DNA of 64,000 bases from Colletotrichum lupini (taxonomy: Eukaryota > Ascomycota > Sordariomycetes > Glomerellales > Glomerellaceae), in assembly GCF_023278565.1 (NCBI RefSeq), contig NC_064678.1:4650001-4714000 (forward strand), read 5' to 3'. Position 1 is the first letter of the stretch, and each line of letters opens with the position of its first letter. The notes below the pieces were generated by a model. It had not been told where the DNA came from. It did no database searches and saw nothing but the letters and a program-made list of their open reading frames with translations. A program made the translations under genes and the position numbers. This document shows, one piece after another, positions 21,662 to 34,266 of this stretch.

Positions 21662-24600
21662 CCTGGCGGTTTCGTTGGCGAGGTAAGCAAGGGGTGAAGT
21701 GAGTTATGTGCCGACGGAGTGACGCTATTCACACATATCTGGGTTGAAGCGGGCCTAACGTGATGTATCCGTAATTACCTGCTTCGCTGATGAGGTGGAC
21801 GAAGCAGTGACGATGAGTTGCCTGGAGTTGGCGATGACATTTGGAAGAGAACAAGTGGGGCATTGGTCGACCAACCAGGTGTCTTGCTTCTGGTGCCTGG
21901 TTTGCCCAGAATCCACCAGTGTGCTTGCCTCACAGCAGCCTCAGGCCGTCGAATCCAAGCCAAGCTCTCCATCCGGTCCTGATGTGCAAGGGCCAATTTA
22001 AGCACCCCTGTCCGGACCCTTGACACCTCATCTGAACCCTCTTTTCTCTAGGGTCGCGTGAACAGAAGCAATCAAAAACTTGACTTTGACAGATTTTCTT
22101 GCGAGTCGCCAGACAAAGTCTTTTGGAATTGACAAAGAGGGCAACTGATTCCTGGAATGCAGGAGCTGACTGTTGGCCGAGTATGCTTGCAAATTTTGCA
22201 TCCAGTGACTGACTGTAAGCTGCAGCTCGCCGTCAATCGAGAGCCTTTTCCTCATCGAATGCTCAACGGTCAACCGGGCTCAACCTGGCCACTCTAATAC
22301 ACATTTCCCAAACGGAAATACCGAGGCGAGTTTAATGAAGAGGCTTGAAGCTTCGGGTCGCAGGCAAGACAAGGTATCGTGAGTGCGTTTGCTGTGTGGT
22401 CTTTTTGTCCCTCAACTGTCTACAAATTCCCGAGTGCGAGTCGGTCGAACTGGATTTGAGCCTGCGGGCTGTGGGCTGCGGCCGCCCCCATCCCAGTCGA
22501 ACGGATGTTTACGGACTCTTGAAATAATGCTAATAAGGTAGAGGAACTCCTGCATGTGTTTGTGTTTGCATAATTGTTTGCAAAAGTTTAGATTTTTTTG
22601 ATTTTTTTTTTTGCCTTTCCGTTTGACATGCGGTAGGATATGCGATTTGGAACGAAGCGAGGAGTCTCTGAAACAGCCGCGATGTGCGAGGTGTCAGCGA
22701 GTCACGATGGAGATTGTGAGAGTTTCCTTATTTTGGCCGACGCAGCACGCTGAAGGAAGGCGTCCGAGGAAGGGAAAGTGGGAAAGCCAAGTCCGACGGG
22801 ATGCACCAGCTGCTGCACCTGGGAGGAGACGGAGAACCTCGGATGTGGGTACCTCACAGAGCCGCCATGCAGGGCGGGCAGAAGAGGTACCTGTCCCGAA
22901 TCTCGTCCTGGGATCCCAAACTTCCAGGTCCTGCAAGCATCCAACTGCAAGATGTGAAGGGCCCGAGGAAGGTACGAATGCCTTCGCAATGGCAGAACAC
23001 GTAAGCAGCCGACGTATCCGTGCCCGTCAGATGCAAGAGCGACTCTACACACACCTTCCTTACCTAAGGTATGTTTCTCTGTTTCGCCGTTTCGCACTCG
23101 GCCGGTGGACACGTTCATCTCTTCAACAATCGATGCAGACGTTGCCCTGCTCAACACGATACTGCGACCATGTTGCTCATGACGTGCGATCCCCAAAAAA
23201 GTAGCCAAGGCTGCCCCTAAGGATTGGCATCGCGTCCTCAGGGGTGCCTCCTGTTTGACGGGGGGTTGAAATCTTGACTTGCTTGACTGGCTCCTCGTCG
23301 TCGCAGCCCCCGTTCTCCAGAGGACATGCAACGCTGATTCCCGCGTCCACATTTGGCATTGCACATGCAGCTGTCCACTGGTTACGGAGTAAATTATCCT
23401 CACCAGCTGCATGTAATCACCCTCGACACTACACTTGACACTTGACGTGCAAATATTTGCGCGGCCACTACGAAAGCATCCGTAGTCATAGCTTACGGAA
23501 ATACGCACATAGCATCGTGAACGGTGAATCCGTAGCTCATCAATAGAGTCCAGCCGTCGCATCCCTTCGTCCCAAATACATCCTCCCATCTGCTCCCTCC
23601 CTCCCTCCCTCTTCTTTTCACCCCATCTTTATCCCTCGGCTGTCGTCTCTTGAAGTCCTAAACCCTTGGTTATCCTGTCTGGTTTTACCTTTTTATGCAG
23701 TGCAGCCGCCAGTAACGCACCCTTCGCAATCGCACACGGGAGCCGTCCGCATTCGCACGCCGTTCCCGAGGTCGTCGGCCATTCCTCTTGCGCCCTAGGC
23801 CCATCGCCGTCTCGTCTTTTTTATCCATTCCCAGGGCATCGTTAGCCTACTCCTCCTCGGCCCTCCTGTGCCTGGCTACCGTTCTTTAATTAAAAGTAGC
23901 TTCCCTCCGACCTTGTATCCGCGAGCTATCGGATACGAAAATCGCACATACCTGGCCAACCTTGTCTCGCCCTACAGAATAACCACAACCTAACCTTGGA
24001 ACACCAGCCATTTCCCGGCCTCACCACCACGACACCACCACGCATTTGGACATCCAGCCAGCCTGCCTTGCCCGCCCGCGTTGCTTCATTTCTCGGGTCC
24101 TTCCTTCCAGCCCCTGCCTAGCTGGAATTCCCACTTTCACCTACTCCGCTATTGAGTCGTGTTTGGCATTTTACAGCCAAATATCCAATATCTCCCCCCG
24201 CCACCATTTCTTCTCAGAAAACACTCTTCTCTCCCTTCAACTTTCGCTCTGCTTTCCCTTTCTTTTCTTTCCAATCTTTTGTTACGCTGTCTCTCCCTCC
24301 CTTGAACGTCAAACTTCCAACCAATCGATCTCTCTCCAGACATCGACAGTGCTGCAACGATCTGCATTCCCCCGGCGACCTGTAATCAAGACAAGAAAAG
24401 AATTGGACCCGACTTATCCACCAACCAGTGGCGATACGAACCCCATTAGATCATCATAACCCGCAAGCTCCCTCCTTGCTTGCGTCAACCACCAACCCAT
24501 CAAGCGCCCGATCTCCCCGAACTTCTCGAGTCCAGCTTCCACGTCTTCCCACCAGCTCGTCACCTTCCCGTATCTCCCGGCCTGGCTCCTGCAGCTTGTT

Positions 24601-25046
24601 CCGTTCAATCCGCTCCACCGCACCTGCCATAGGCTCACCAGCTGTCAAAAAGCTTGCTGGATCGAGACAGCACTAGCGAATTCCCGCCAAATCTGAGCCA
24701 CGCTATGATGACGTGAAAGACCAACGTCTCGCCCTTGCACCACCATAGCTACCTCGACTATTTCCCTGTTTCGACATCTACGCCTTTGTAGTTCCGTTCA
24801 ATACGGCGCCAAGGATCCTTCCCTTCGGTCCCAAGAATAGTCAACGACGCAAAGTCATCTCGGCATATCGAGCGAAAGAAAAAAAAACTCTCGTTCACCA
24901 CAAAACCCATCGATTGGCAGTCATCGCTCCTGCCACGCCTACTTGAACCCTCCAATCGCGGATCTCCGAGCTCGACGATCTCTGGTCATTCGCTCTCTTC
25001 TACTCAGCCAACCCCTCATTCGCTTTACCAACCACCAACATCCATC
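21662..25046. other. Intergenic: TFB5 upstream and long leader of the PPxY gene
   Basis: 3.4 kb. ORFs of up to 295 codons on the minus strand (22702-23589) and 197 codons on the plus strand (22611-23204) overlap each other and show no domain, so I treat them as chance. TACCT motifs occur at 22850, 22888 and 23057-23072. A CCCT repeat lies at about 23594-23612. From 23590 to 25046 the + strand is strongly C/T-rich, suggesting an unusually long 5' leader for the gene at 25047. Confidence 0.5.
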
Positions 25047-25580
25047 ATGTCTTCTTCTGATGGTTCCCTCGGCAGTACGGGCAGCTCATACTCGCTCTCC
25101 AACATGCCTTACACTTGGATTCTCACGCCGCTCATCGTCTTCCTCGCCCTCGGCATCATCGCAACTCTTGTTCAATTTCAACGCCGCCGCCGTCTCCGCA
25201 AGCTTGGCCTGCAACGTCCCTGGCCCCGCCGCGACTTAGAAGCGAATCGCCAAAGAGGTCAGCGGTCGTCGAGAAACGGCCGCTGGGCCTGGACCACTCG
25301 TAGCGATGAGGGCCTGGACGAGTTCGGTGAAGCCCCTCCAGCCTATGAGCCCAAGGCGAAGCCGGGTCAGGCTTATGCTCGTGAGGGTAGCTTCGAGATG
25401 GCACACCACGTCGAGCACACCGCGAGAGGTGCCATGCCTCCGCCCCCGCCCATCGGCGGCACAACAGGCGTCGGCCGTGGCTCTCTGCCTCCGGATTACG
25501 GCACAGCTACCGGCTCCACGTCTTCTTCGACTCCGCCGCCTGCCGTTACCAGCCCGCCTACGGCGATGACTAGGCACTAA
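25047..25580 (+). CDS. Small single-pass membrane protein with two PPxY motifs (possible Rsp5 adaptor)
   Basis: Intronless, 177 aa, no recognised name. A short Ser/Gly-rich N terminus (1-20) is followed by one hydrophobic helix at about 23-43 (WILTPLIVFLALGIIATLV) and a strongly basic RRRRLRK immediately after. By the positive-inside rule this puts the C-terminal 130 residues in the cytosol. That tail contains PPAY (97-100) and PPDY (148-151), the core ligand of WW domains such as those of the Nedd4/Rsp5 ubiquitin ligase, plus a PPPPP stretch. Known yeast Rsp5 adaptors (for example Bsd2, Tre1, Ear1) have membrane spans and cytosolic PPxY motifs, so an adaptor role is inferred, not shown. The start is the first ATG of the frame, in CATCATG context. 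Confidence 0.75.
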   Translation: MSSSDGSLGSTGSSYSLSNMPYTWILTPLIVFLALGIIATLVQFQRRRRLRKLGLQRPWPRRDLEANRQRGQRSSRNGRWAWTTRSDEGLDEFGEAPPAYEPKAKPGQAYAREGSFEMAHHVEHTARGAMPPPPPIGGTTGVGRGSLPPDYGTATGSTSSSTPPPAVTSPPTAMTRH

Positions 25581-28500
25581 TACCATCACGCACCCACCAC
25601 CACTGGGAGTTATCAACACCGATCAGCTCCCACTTTTCACCACTTCTTTCTTTTTACTCATCGGCGTTACAACGAGGCACCAAAAGGGGCGTTTAAGGGA
25701 AAGCACAGCAATGATACCATGTTTGAGTTGGGAATGGGTCCTATTTTTTCATCAAAGTCACAGAGCATACAAGCGGGGGGAGGAGAATCACAAACATCAT
25801 TGCATCGATTCATTACGAGAGACGTTCGACGTCAAGGATACGGGCGGGAGGAGGATTGGGGGATGTTAAAACAGACCAGTCTGTTGCGTAGGTTTTGAAG
25901 CCCGCAAAGGATCTTTGGTGAAACACCATCCATTTGCAGACAGAATGCCACAGTTGTTGATACTGAGGCTTAATGCTGCATATTTCATGTCTATTGTAGC
26001 CACTACAGCATTGGTAGCCAGGACTCGAATAAAAAAGAAGTCAAATCACAGTCGTACTATGGCGTTCGTGACCATGTCCTCCCTGTGCTTCATGTTATCG
26101 TTAACCCTAAGTCGGAATAGTACTGAGTCTTTTGCGTCACGCAGGGGAAGCTTGAGATTGAGGGCCCCTGGGATGCTGTTTGCTCGGGCATAGACTTGAT
26201 GCGTCCCGCCTGGTGCGAACAGTTGTGTTGCCCGGTTGCTTCCAAGGGCTGAGATCGAAGAGGGAGGCTTAGGCAATTTGGTCTATGGAATCCATGCTGT
26301 CTCTGAGGGGGGACGGGCCTTCCTACTCTGCAAGCTCAAGCCGTTATATGTTTAAAAGTGCGGAGGCTTCTCGTGACTTGGCCGTTGCAGGTTCCGTGGT
26401 CTCTTAGTGGCGGTGTGATCACATGTCTAAACGAGGAGTGCTTGAGAGGGGGAGGGGAGCGAACAGAGAGAAATGACTGGTAGAGGGAGTCAGGTATCGA
26501 GTTTGTTCTGTTCCAGGAGGCGTCTTGACTTCCACTCGCAACGTATCGAGGTATTCGCGAATAGAGAATGACGACGGCTGGGGCAACGCAGGATTCACAA
26601 TGAGTATCTTGAAGGGCTACGGGGACGAGACAGAGAGACCAGTAGGCCCGTAGGGTTTTCTCTAACTGCAACCTTGCGGTGGAGGAGAAACGACTCATGA
26701 GGGGTATGAATACATTTACGAGATAGCCATCGACGAGTTGTTCGCTCAACTAGTCCAGATTCTTAAGCATCCCGGCAGTGATGACAAAATTCGCATGTTG
26801 GGTGGTCTGTCTGCTCAAGCAGAGGATGTGGCTCCAATGAAACCACAGAGAGCGGGGAAAGAACATGATATCAAGCCAGTAGGTCAGTTTTCGTTGCCCA
26901 TGGTTCATTGATTATTCAAGAGGGAATATAAAGTGAAAGGCAAATGAGAAGGAATATTGGGTTATATATAGGTAGGTACATCGTCAAGCAATGTCACAGG
27001 ACAAGTCGTTGGCTCTTGAGACAGCCGGGCCTCTTATCTATATCAAACCCAGGCCGCAACTCTCGCTTTTGCGGGCATAATAGCCGGGCGGCCTGGGACT
27101 GTGTCCAGGACAAAGACAGATGGAGGGCGAGATGTAGAATGGGTACGGTAGGGCTCATTATATAGTATCCTTTTCGAGACGAAGAGATACAGACGAGTTG
27201 AAGAGAGGGAACTCATTAATTGCGAGGCTATGCTCCTTCATCATAGATACCATAGAACTGACGCGCTTGAAAACTGTGTGGCATCGCTGTTGAGGCTCCA
27301 GGCGCTACTAAAGAGTTCGAAATCGTAGCTATGCTTGCGTTTCTGTTGAAGCAGACAATGCGATACAATACCATACGATTTGCGAGTTAAGGTAACTTGG
27401 TTAACTGAGCTCTCGCACCTTTAGTGTCTGATTTGTCTCGAAGTACTGATAGGCAGGCAGTGAGCTTCAAGAGGCCGGTTTGTAAGCCTCTCGAGTCAGC
27501 TTGTCTTTTTGATATTGCTAATCGCAAGGATTGAAGGTTTTGGAATTCAACCAACGGATACGTCCGATCAGCTCGTAGGCCTTGTCTTTTCCAAAGAAAA
27601 CAAGTGATTTTTGTAGTTGACCAGAACCACAGAGCAGTCAATAGGTATTGACGGTATCAAACGTACTATTTAGCTCCATCTGCCATTTATTTCTGATTCC
27701 GGGGTTAATGCAATGTTAGTACTGATTATAGCCTAGAGCCATCGCAGTGTGTCTTGCACTTATCTCAAAGAGATTGGACAAGGTCCGGTCCCTCGTCTGG
27801 TTGGCCGGTTGTTCCTGTCAACGCTTGACGATTCCCTTCGCAAGCTGTCCGAATTACGCCCACACTGGACCGAGAGCATTGAGAGAGTATGAAAGAAAAT
27901 GAAAGCAACCACAGCTCTAGGCGGCAGTCGTTTGTTCTATGTTGTGATGTCACAGGTGGGCGAGTGGGTTTAGGAGCTGAAATGCTGGATTGTTTCGTAG
28001 CGGCGTACCTCCACCTCGGATTCCAGTTGAACTTACTTCGTGATTAAGGAAGTGGTGTACGGTAACAGGAAAAGGGGGAGGATGCGCGAGCAACGAGCAA
28101 CGATACCAGAAGAACATGCAGCTGAATTGTCGATCTCAATGGGACTAGTTTTACGAAATGGCCAAAAGTGTTCGTTGGAGCCGTGTCAACTTATGCCCCC
28201 AAGATATAGCCTCCTGACCCCGAACACGCGCCGCCGTTGTCGTGAGTTGTTTTCCGTGATGCCCTCTGGTCCATGAGGTTGCCGTAAGACGCCATTCTAT
28301 CGACACGACCAGAGGCGGATTCCAAGGGGCTGGCTTTAAGTTCTGCCGTTCATTGCCCCGATTCACATCCTCAACGTGATTCAAAGACGGACGAGGGTTA
28401 TGTCTTCCCGTGGGATCTTGCTCAGCATCAACAGCGATGAAGACTCTGCCCTGCTTTTTAGGTCAGAGAGCAAGGAATCATTGAGCGTAGTCGCAACAGC

Positions 28501-31500
28501 TTAACAAGGCCCTCTTGACCTTAAATGTCTCCTAAAATATCTGTCTTAGCTATGTTTTTCGCGATGGATGCATTCTCGGAGAACAATCGGGCAGTCATAC
28601 TTGTAAACGGACATATTAGAATGATGGTATTGCGATAGGTCTCTACTAGTTGGTTCCGTGTAGCCCACTGGTTTAAATCCATGGAGCCAATACTAGGAGA
28701 GGCGTAGCGAGTTCTTAGCATGGATGGAATCCGAGTTCCCATCTTCGTAGGCTTTAGGAGTGGCCCTGTCGGGCCAGTGACAGTAAGTGGTTGACCCCTG
28801 CATAGCCTGGCGAGAATCCCTGTAGAAAAGCTGTCCTCGTTTCTTGGATCCAAAAATTCGAATTACTAGACCAGCTCCCGCATCGTTGATGGTGTCTGCC
28901 CGGGGAGAGTGAGGTCACTCAAATGTCTATACTATTTCAAGCTACGTTCTTCTTCACCACTTCTGTTTTATACTCCGAGGCACAATACGGCAAGCGGTAC
29001 CTGAAAGGCATGGAATGACTGTAAGAGGGTTGTGTTACGAGAATAGAGCAATGATACCGTGTTATCCCAACGGTTCGGGAATCGGATATAAGTGTCGACC
29101 ATAGAGAGGCAGCGGTTCGTGAGACTGGAGGTGAAGTCGCCGTCCTGGTGAGTATATTCACTCGTGTTCGAGCAGAATGCCTCCATTCTGGGAGACTCAA
29201 GCCAGTTTCGACTGCCGAGTCTCTAAGTTAAAACATGAAATCCACTAGATCGCTGCTCATCCCTTCCTCTCCGTCACTCGCTTTCGTCTTAGGATTATTC
29301 GACCAAGAATACGGACAATGTGACAAGTTACTCTAGCTTCTGTACCCTCACCTCAGCCCCACAGCCTTGTCTCAATTACCTCTCAAGCAGCTCAATAGGC
29401 CTGTGGTACAAACTCAACAAATGACTACGCAGACTGGGGGCGGCCTGAGGGTCGTGGCTCTGGAATTCCGGGAGAAATCACTGAGGTGTAACTACACTTG
29501 CACTTTCTACCGGACGTAGGAACATATCTAGCAGTCATCCCTTTTCATCCAGCTCTTGCCTGTAATTAAACAACGAAGGATAGCAATAATCAGCCTTGAG
29601 AACGAAATCGACATGTTTTCTCTCTCTCTCTCTCTCCTGAGGAGACAGCTGCCACACGTCTCGGCGCTAATAGACTGGACTAGCGGCTTAGGTCCCTTTG
29701 TTTATGACTTGAAAATGAGGAAAGAGTCATCTTCGGGAGAGTCAAAGGAACTTAGCATGGTTAAGAAGAAGGAAAAGAAGGATAATAGATAAAGGCTATA
29801 GAAAACCACAAGTCTTTCATATCAGGAATTCAAAGCTGCTACACGTCAACGACAAGTGGTTCTTCGCGAACCTCATTGTGGTAGCAATATGGCCCTTTTT
29901 CGTAGAGAACTCATGGGTCCACGTATCTTAGTCTGAATACCGGCTAGGGCGAGAGCGAAAGCCTACGTTCACGGGATGCCTCAAGCTGCCGCTCCCTCGA
30001 ATTCATGAGGTGCATCGAGCAGAGGGTTTACTGGTCATGGATTCGAAGGAGGGAGCACTTCCCCGGTGCGGTTCGAATCGGCCGTGGCCACGTAGCCTGG
30101 TAGTTAAACGGGTAGTGAAGAAAATGAGGCGCTGGGTTTTCGTAGGGATAGGGTTTGAACTAAGGCCCGAGACCTTTTACTGATTTTCTCTAAGTGTTAA
30201 TTCTCTGAGACTGGAGGTCGGGAGCATCTGTTCGGGAAGTGTCAAGACGTTGTCGATTATCGAGCCTCCACATCACAGCTTCAATGATGGAGGGGCGCAA
30301 GAAAAAGCTCAGTGGTATGTAGTAGTATTGAAGCGACTCGTACTTTTCCCAGTGGAGCGTTGGTGCATCTATACCAAGACGGGTGAGGTTAATTTATCGG
30401 CAGCGCTCGTATTTGACACCTTTTACTTCCTTCCATATTGGGACGTATTCTGGCTGCGTCAACCATCGTAATTACCCCTTATTCTGCGCGGTATATGTGG
30501 AGGCGCTATATGATTCAGGGAAGATACGTTTTGTTTACATAGTCCCGTAAAGGTGATCTTGCCCAAAGCGGCCTGCTAACGGCCTCTGAGATGCTCTCGA
30601 CGCGGAAGCTCATGACATCGGCGAGAAATGTCGGGTATTACAATGCTCCAGGTCTTCAGGTTGGCCCTTGTCACTCAAAGGTAAGTGGGCTGGATAGGCC
30701 AGATATTCATTTACTGACCGTTTCCTCTCAACATGAGTAACCTGCTCCGGTGGGTTTGTGAGGCTGTCAAGTCTGAGGAGGGCACGTATGGGCATACCGC
30801 AGACTGGCTAAGACACTCACAGTTTTTGCCTCGGTTAAGTACAGGCAGTTCGTCATCACCCGCACCTCTGAGTTTCCACACATCAAGATGAAATGACCCT
30901 ATAGGTTACTGGAAAGATTGACCACTGGACCACAAGAGAGAGGCGCCGCGAAACATATTCGCCAAGCTTCGGAGTCGGTGCGCCCGTAGATCATATAGAC
31001 GCCGATGTCCTACTAGCCGTGGCATGACCAAAGCCCCATAGAAACAAAATATTTAAGAGCAAATATTATCGACAGGGCCGTGCAGACGAGGAGGCGGGCG
31101 CAAATGAGTGTACTTATGTACTCTGTACTGACCACCGTTGCAGATCCATATGTGAGGTCTCTTAAGAAGGTCCTCCGTGCTTCAGATTTTCGTGTTTCTT
31201 TTGTAGATCTGCCGGGTCCGGGGCCCCTCGGACATCCATGTGACCCGTGTCGAGTGGAAAAGCACCGCAGCGTCCGGGTCTCCTCCCCCAGAGAAAGAGG
31301 GGAGGCCCACGCGGGATTCGGTTCCCGGCAAGATGAAGAGAGAGAGACAGAGCCAGTTCTTTCTGAAACCGGCGGCGAACAAACCAGAAGAGTTGGGCCG
31401 CATGAGATTTTCGGATTCGGGTACGGAGCTGAACCTTCGGATGTGAGTACTCATCACGGCCGAATACTTTGACGAATCGCAGACCAGGGACTCAAATCTT

Positions 31501-31951
31501 TCATGGTAATAAGTCCAAAGAGGAGTGGGCAGATAGTTGGAGTGGCAAGAAGACTGGACACGTTTGTTGGTTCAAGCTCATCTATACACGCACTCTCCTC
31601 GTGTGATCGTTTACAATTTGTCATTCACAAAAACAAAAGGTACAATATGATACATGGCGAGATTTATATACGCCCATGGACGCTCGCTTGCTCGTGAACC
31701 CCATCTCACAGGACCGCTTTCTATACACAGGTGGCATGCCAAGGATATCGATGATTTGTAAAGGAAACATGAGACTCGAAAGAGAGTCTTTGCACGGCCA
31801 GCGTAGCAAGGAGTTGGTTGAGCCCGCAAAGAAAAGCAGAGGTTTCCGCCCCATCCTGTCCCATCATGCGTCGTGAAATGGTCGTCAGTACAAATACATA
31901 ACAGTAACACGATTTGTACAAAAGCCAGTGAGCCGCCCATTCATTTTCCCT
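25581..31951. other. 6.4-kb gene-poor interval
   Basis: Base composition is ordinary, unlike the RIP-decayed element, yet no ORF above 140 codons and no convincing spliced gene was found. Short ORFs at 26046-26276 (-), 26336-26749 (-), 30250-30471 (+) and 31080-31472 (+) match nothing I recognise. A (CT)9 microsatellite lies at 29619-29636. It may hold non-coding transcripts or decayed genes. Confidence 0.5.
29619..29636 (+). repeat. (TC)n microsatellite
   Basis: Nine TC/CT dinucleotides in a row within the gene-poor interval. Confidence 0.9.
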
Positions 31952-32807
31952 TCAGTAGATGACCGTTACTCTCTTCCGCCGACGAGTAGGCTTCTGCTCG
32001 GCGCCCATCATGGGGGGTCCGGGCATGGGGTAGTCAAGGTTATCCTTGTAGATGTTGAACTTGATGCCCTCATCGTTGGCCTTGTACAGCTCCGTCGCCT
32101 TGACGCCGGGGGGCTTCTCGGACCCGCCGCCCTGGACGTCAATGTTGAGGCACTGTGGATAGTTCTGCGCGCCGCCCTCCCGGCCGGCCTCATGCAGCGC
32201 AATCGTCTCGTGGCGGAGAACGTACTGGCCGGGTGCGATGCTTGCCGGAATCGTCATCGTCCACGACTTGTTGTTGGATAGCATGTCGTCCGAACCCCAC
32301 TTGCCGGGCGCTTTGGCACCGTCGACGACGCCGACGGCGTCAATCTTGAAGAATTGCAGATCGGCCTTGTTGACCTTGGCGCAGTCGCCATTACAGGGGG
32401 CCAGATAGTCCATCATCGGCCCGTGGTGCGACTCGGGCCAATCGGTCCAGAAGACGGTGACGTTGGAGCCCGCTGTGACTTTTGCGGCGATCGGTGCCGG
32501 TTCCGCGCCGACGTGGCAGATGATGTCTGCGTCTGCGTACTTGTCTACGGCGACGAAGCCGTTGGACAGATCCTTTGGGATGGACCATCCTATGACTTGT
32601 GGCGGGGGCTTCTTGTACTGCATCTGAGGGCTGTAGCCTTCATAGCTGGAGGGGGAGGAGCGGGTCAGCGAGGATGGACTAAAAGTGACTGAGATATCGA
32701 ACCCGGACTTACAAGACTCCATCTGCCATAAGGCCGTTTACTGTGCCATGGGCACTAACGGTGTGAAGAGCGGCCGAGGCCAAGAAGGCATACTTCAAGG
32801 CGGACAT
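31952..32807 (-). CDS. AA9 family lytic polysaccharide monooxygenase (secreted, copper-dependent)
   Basis: Exons 32713-32807 and 31952-32645 give 262 aa. Signal peptide MSALKYAFLASAALHTVSA ends before His20, which becomes the N-terminal copper-ligating residue of the mature enzyme (HGTVNGLMADG). The second copper ligand is His105 in PESHHGPMMDYLAPC. The second-sphere His183 (ALHEAG) and Gln192-x-Tyr194 (QNYPQC) complete the AA9 active site; Cys75 and Cys197 fit the conserved disulfide. AA9 enzymes cleave cellulose or related beta-glucans oxidatively. There is no CBM1 and no GPI signal. The C terminus ends in a basic stretch (PTRRRKRVTVIY). The 67-nt intron has GTAAGT and CTCCAG ends. It stands alone, not in a CAZyme cluster in this window. 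Confidence 0.94.
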
Positions 32808-34266
32808 GATAGAATCCTTGCGCGTATTCGTGATGTGTGGCTTCTTCAAAGTTCCGAGGTTGCGATTTGGACAAGTCTGCGAGATGGAAAAACTAGGGTT
32901 ACGTTTTAAGGATTGTTGTGACTTATATGTTCGTTATCAGCGAGGGATCAGCGACTGTTTGTGGGGGAAAAGGAGCGTAATTAGTCGACCAGCGCACTAG
33001 AGTATTATCAAAGAATGTGTAAGTTGCTTCCCAGACGTGACATCGGTAGCAACGGGGAAGCTCTTGGGATGACGGTTGTTATATCACACACCAAGAAAGC
33101 CGCAGGGAACGCCGCGGCTGGGGAGTCTCCCGGTCCCGATTCATCCGTTCAAACAAACAAAGTCTTCAGCTTTCCCCGTGCGCTGATGTTGAGACCACCC
33201 ACAGCGCAAAAAGAAGGTGCAAAACATCAGACACAGAGAGTAGACGATGACCTCAGGTACCGGCCGGGATTCGAGCTACGATTGGCGGAGATCGGATCTT
33301 CACCATCCAGAACGTCGGTTCAGAGTATCACTTGGTCATGTTCCCTGTTTCAAGACTGGGATAATCCATTGTTCCATTCGGCGTCTCTTCTATAGGAGCG
33401 TCCGTGCAAAGCACCCTTCTCAGCCTCATAGAGTTATCTTCCGACGACTCTTCACGTTTTCTTGTCTGTTGTGGGGGAGGAAAGTTTTGTTCCGAGCTGG
33501 GACTGCATGGCCATCCTGGACGAAGTCGGGATATCCTCTTAGTCTATTGTGCTCTTTTGCGAGTCGACTCTATACAGTTGCCCGGCTTCGTCTCAATGAT
33601 TTCCCGATTCGGTAGTGGCCTCGGCTCTTTCGTCCAGGCCTTTCAGCCCTCGTTTTCATGCGATAGTCCTGAACTGATATACGTCCCAAACTTTGCGACC
33701 GTTTCATCCGTCCACAAAGTGTTCATCTGCTCGCTCAAGGCAGCGCAAGCCCGCAGCATGACGTGCTTCTGCGACGAAACCTTGAGATTGGCTGCAGAGT
33801 CTTCGCGATTCATTCGTATTTCATCAGTATACTTCGGATCTGATGAGCTGACAGAGTCGAAAATAGGTATCGGTTGATTCATTTGGAGGTTGGGTTCGCC
33901 AAGGAACAACCTCAAATGTAGGAACCTTCGTCTACCTACTTGTCGACGAAATGTAATTGCGGCTGATGGTCTGTTCCGAGGACGTCGCCACATGCGGGTG
34001 AGTGCCAGCTGTCCGAGTTGTTTGATCTTTGCGCATCGGGCAATATGCCAGCAAAGGGATTTCTCCCGATATCTCTGCCAGTCCAGATCGTCTCCTAAGC
34101 CTCAAAGCTGACTCAAGGCCCGCCACGCAGACTCTGCGGAATGCGATAGGTCAGATGTTTTCTTTCCCCATGTCCAGCCCCCTAACTCCATAACACCTCC
34201 AAATATTGCACAAAGCCAAGTCCCACCATGACGGCAAGCCGGTCATCCGAAAGTGTATCGTCCCGT
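32808..34266. other. Intergenic: LPMO upstream region
   Basis: 1.46 kb upstream of the LPMO and downstream of IMP3. Opposed ORFs at 33404-33877 (+) and 33643-33993 (-) have no domains. The minus one (MNQPIPIFDSVSSSDPKYT from an internal Met) has a slightly protein-like composition, but no splice or homology support. Confidence 0.5.

Noticed and set aside
22702..23589. 295-codon minus-strand ORF
   Set aside because: Overlapped by a 197-codon ORF on the other strand, no domain, Cys/Arg/Ser-rich composition typical of chance frames, and lies in the upstream region of TFB5 and the PPxY gene.
30068..30165. tRNA-like GGTTCGAATC box
   Set aside because: A B-box-like string is present, but no matching A box at the right distance and no acceptor-stem pairing could be found.
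33404..33993. Opposed ORFs of 157 and 116 codons
   Set aside because: Neither shows a domain; they overlap on opposite strands and lie in the LPMO upstream region.
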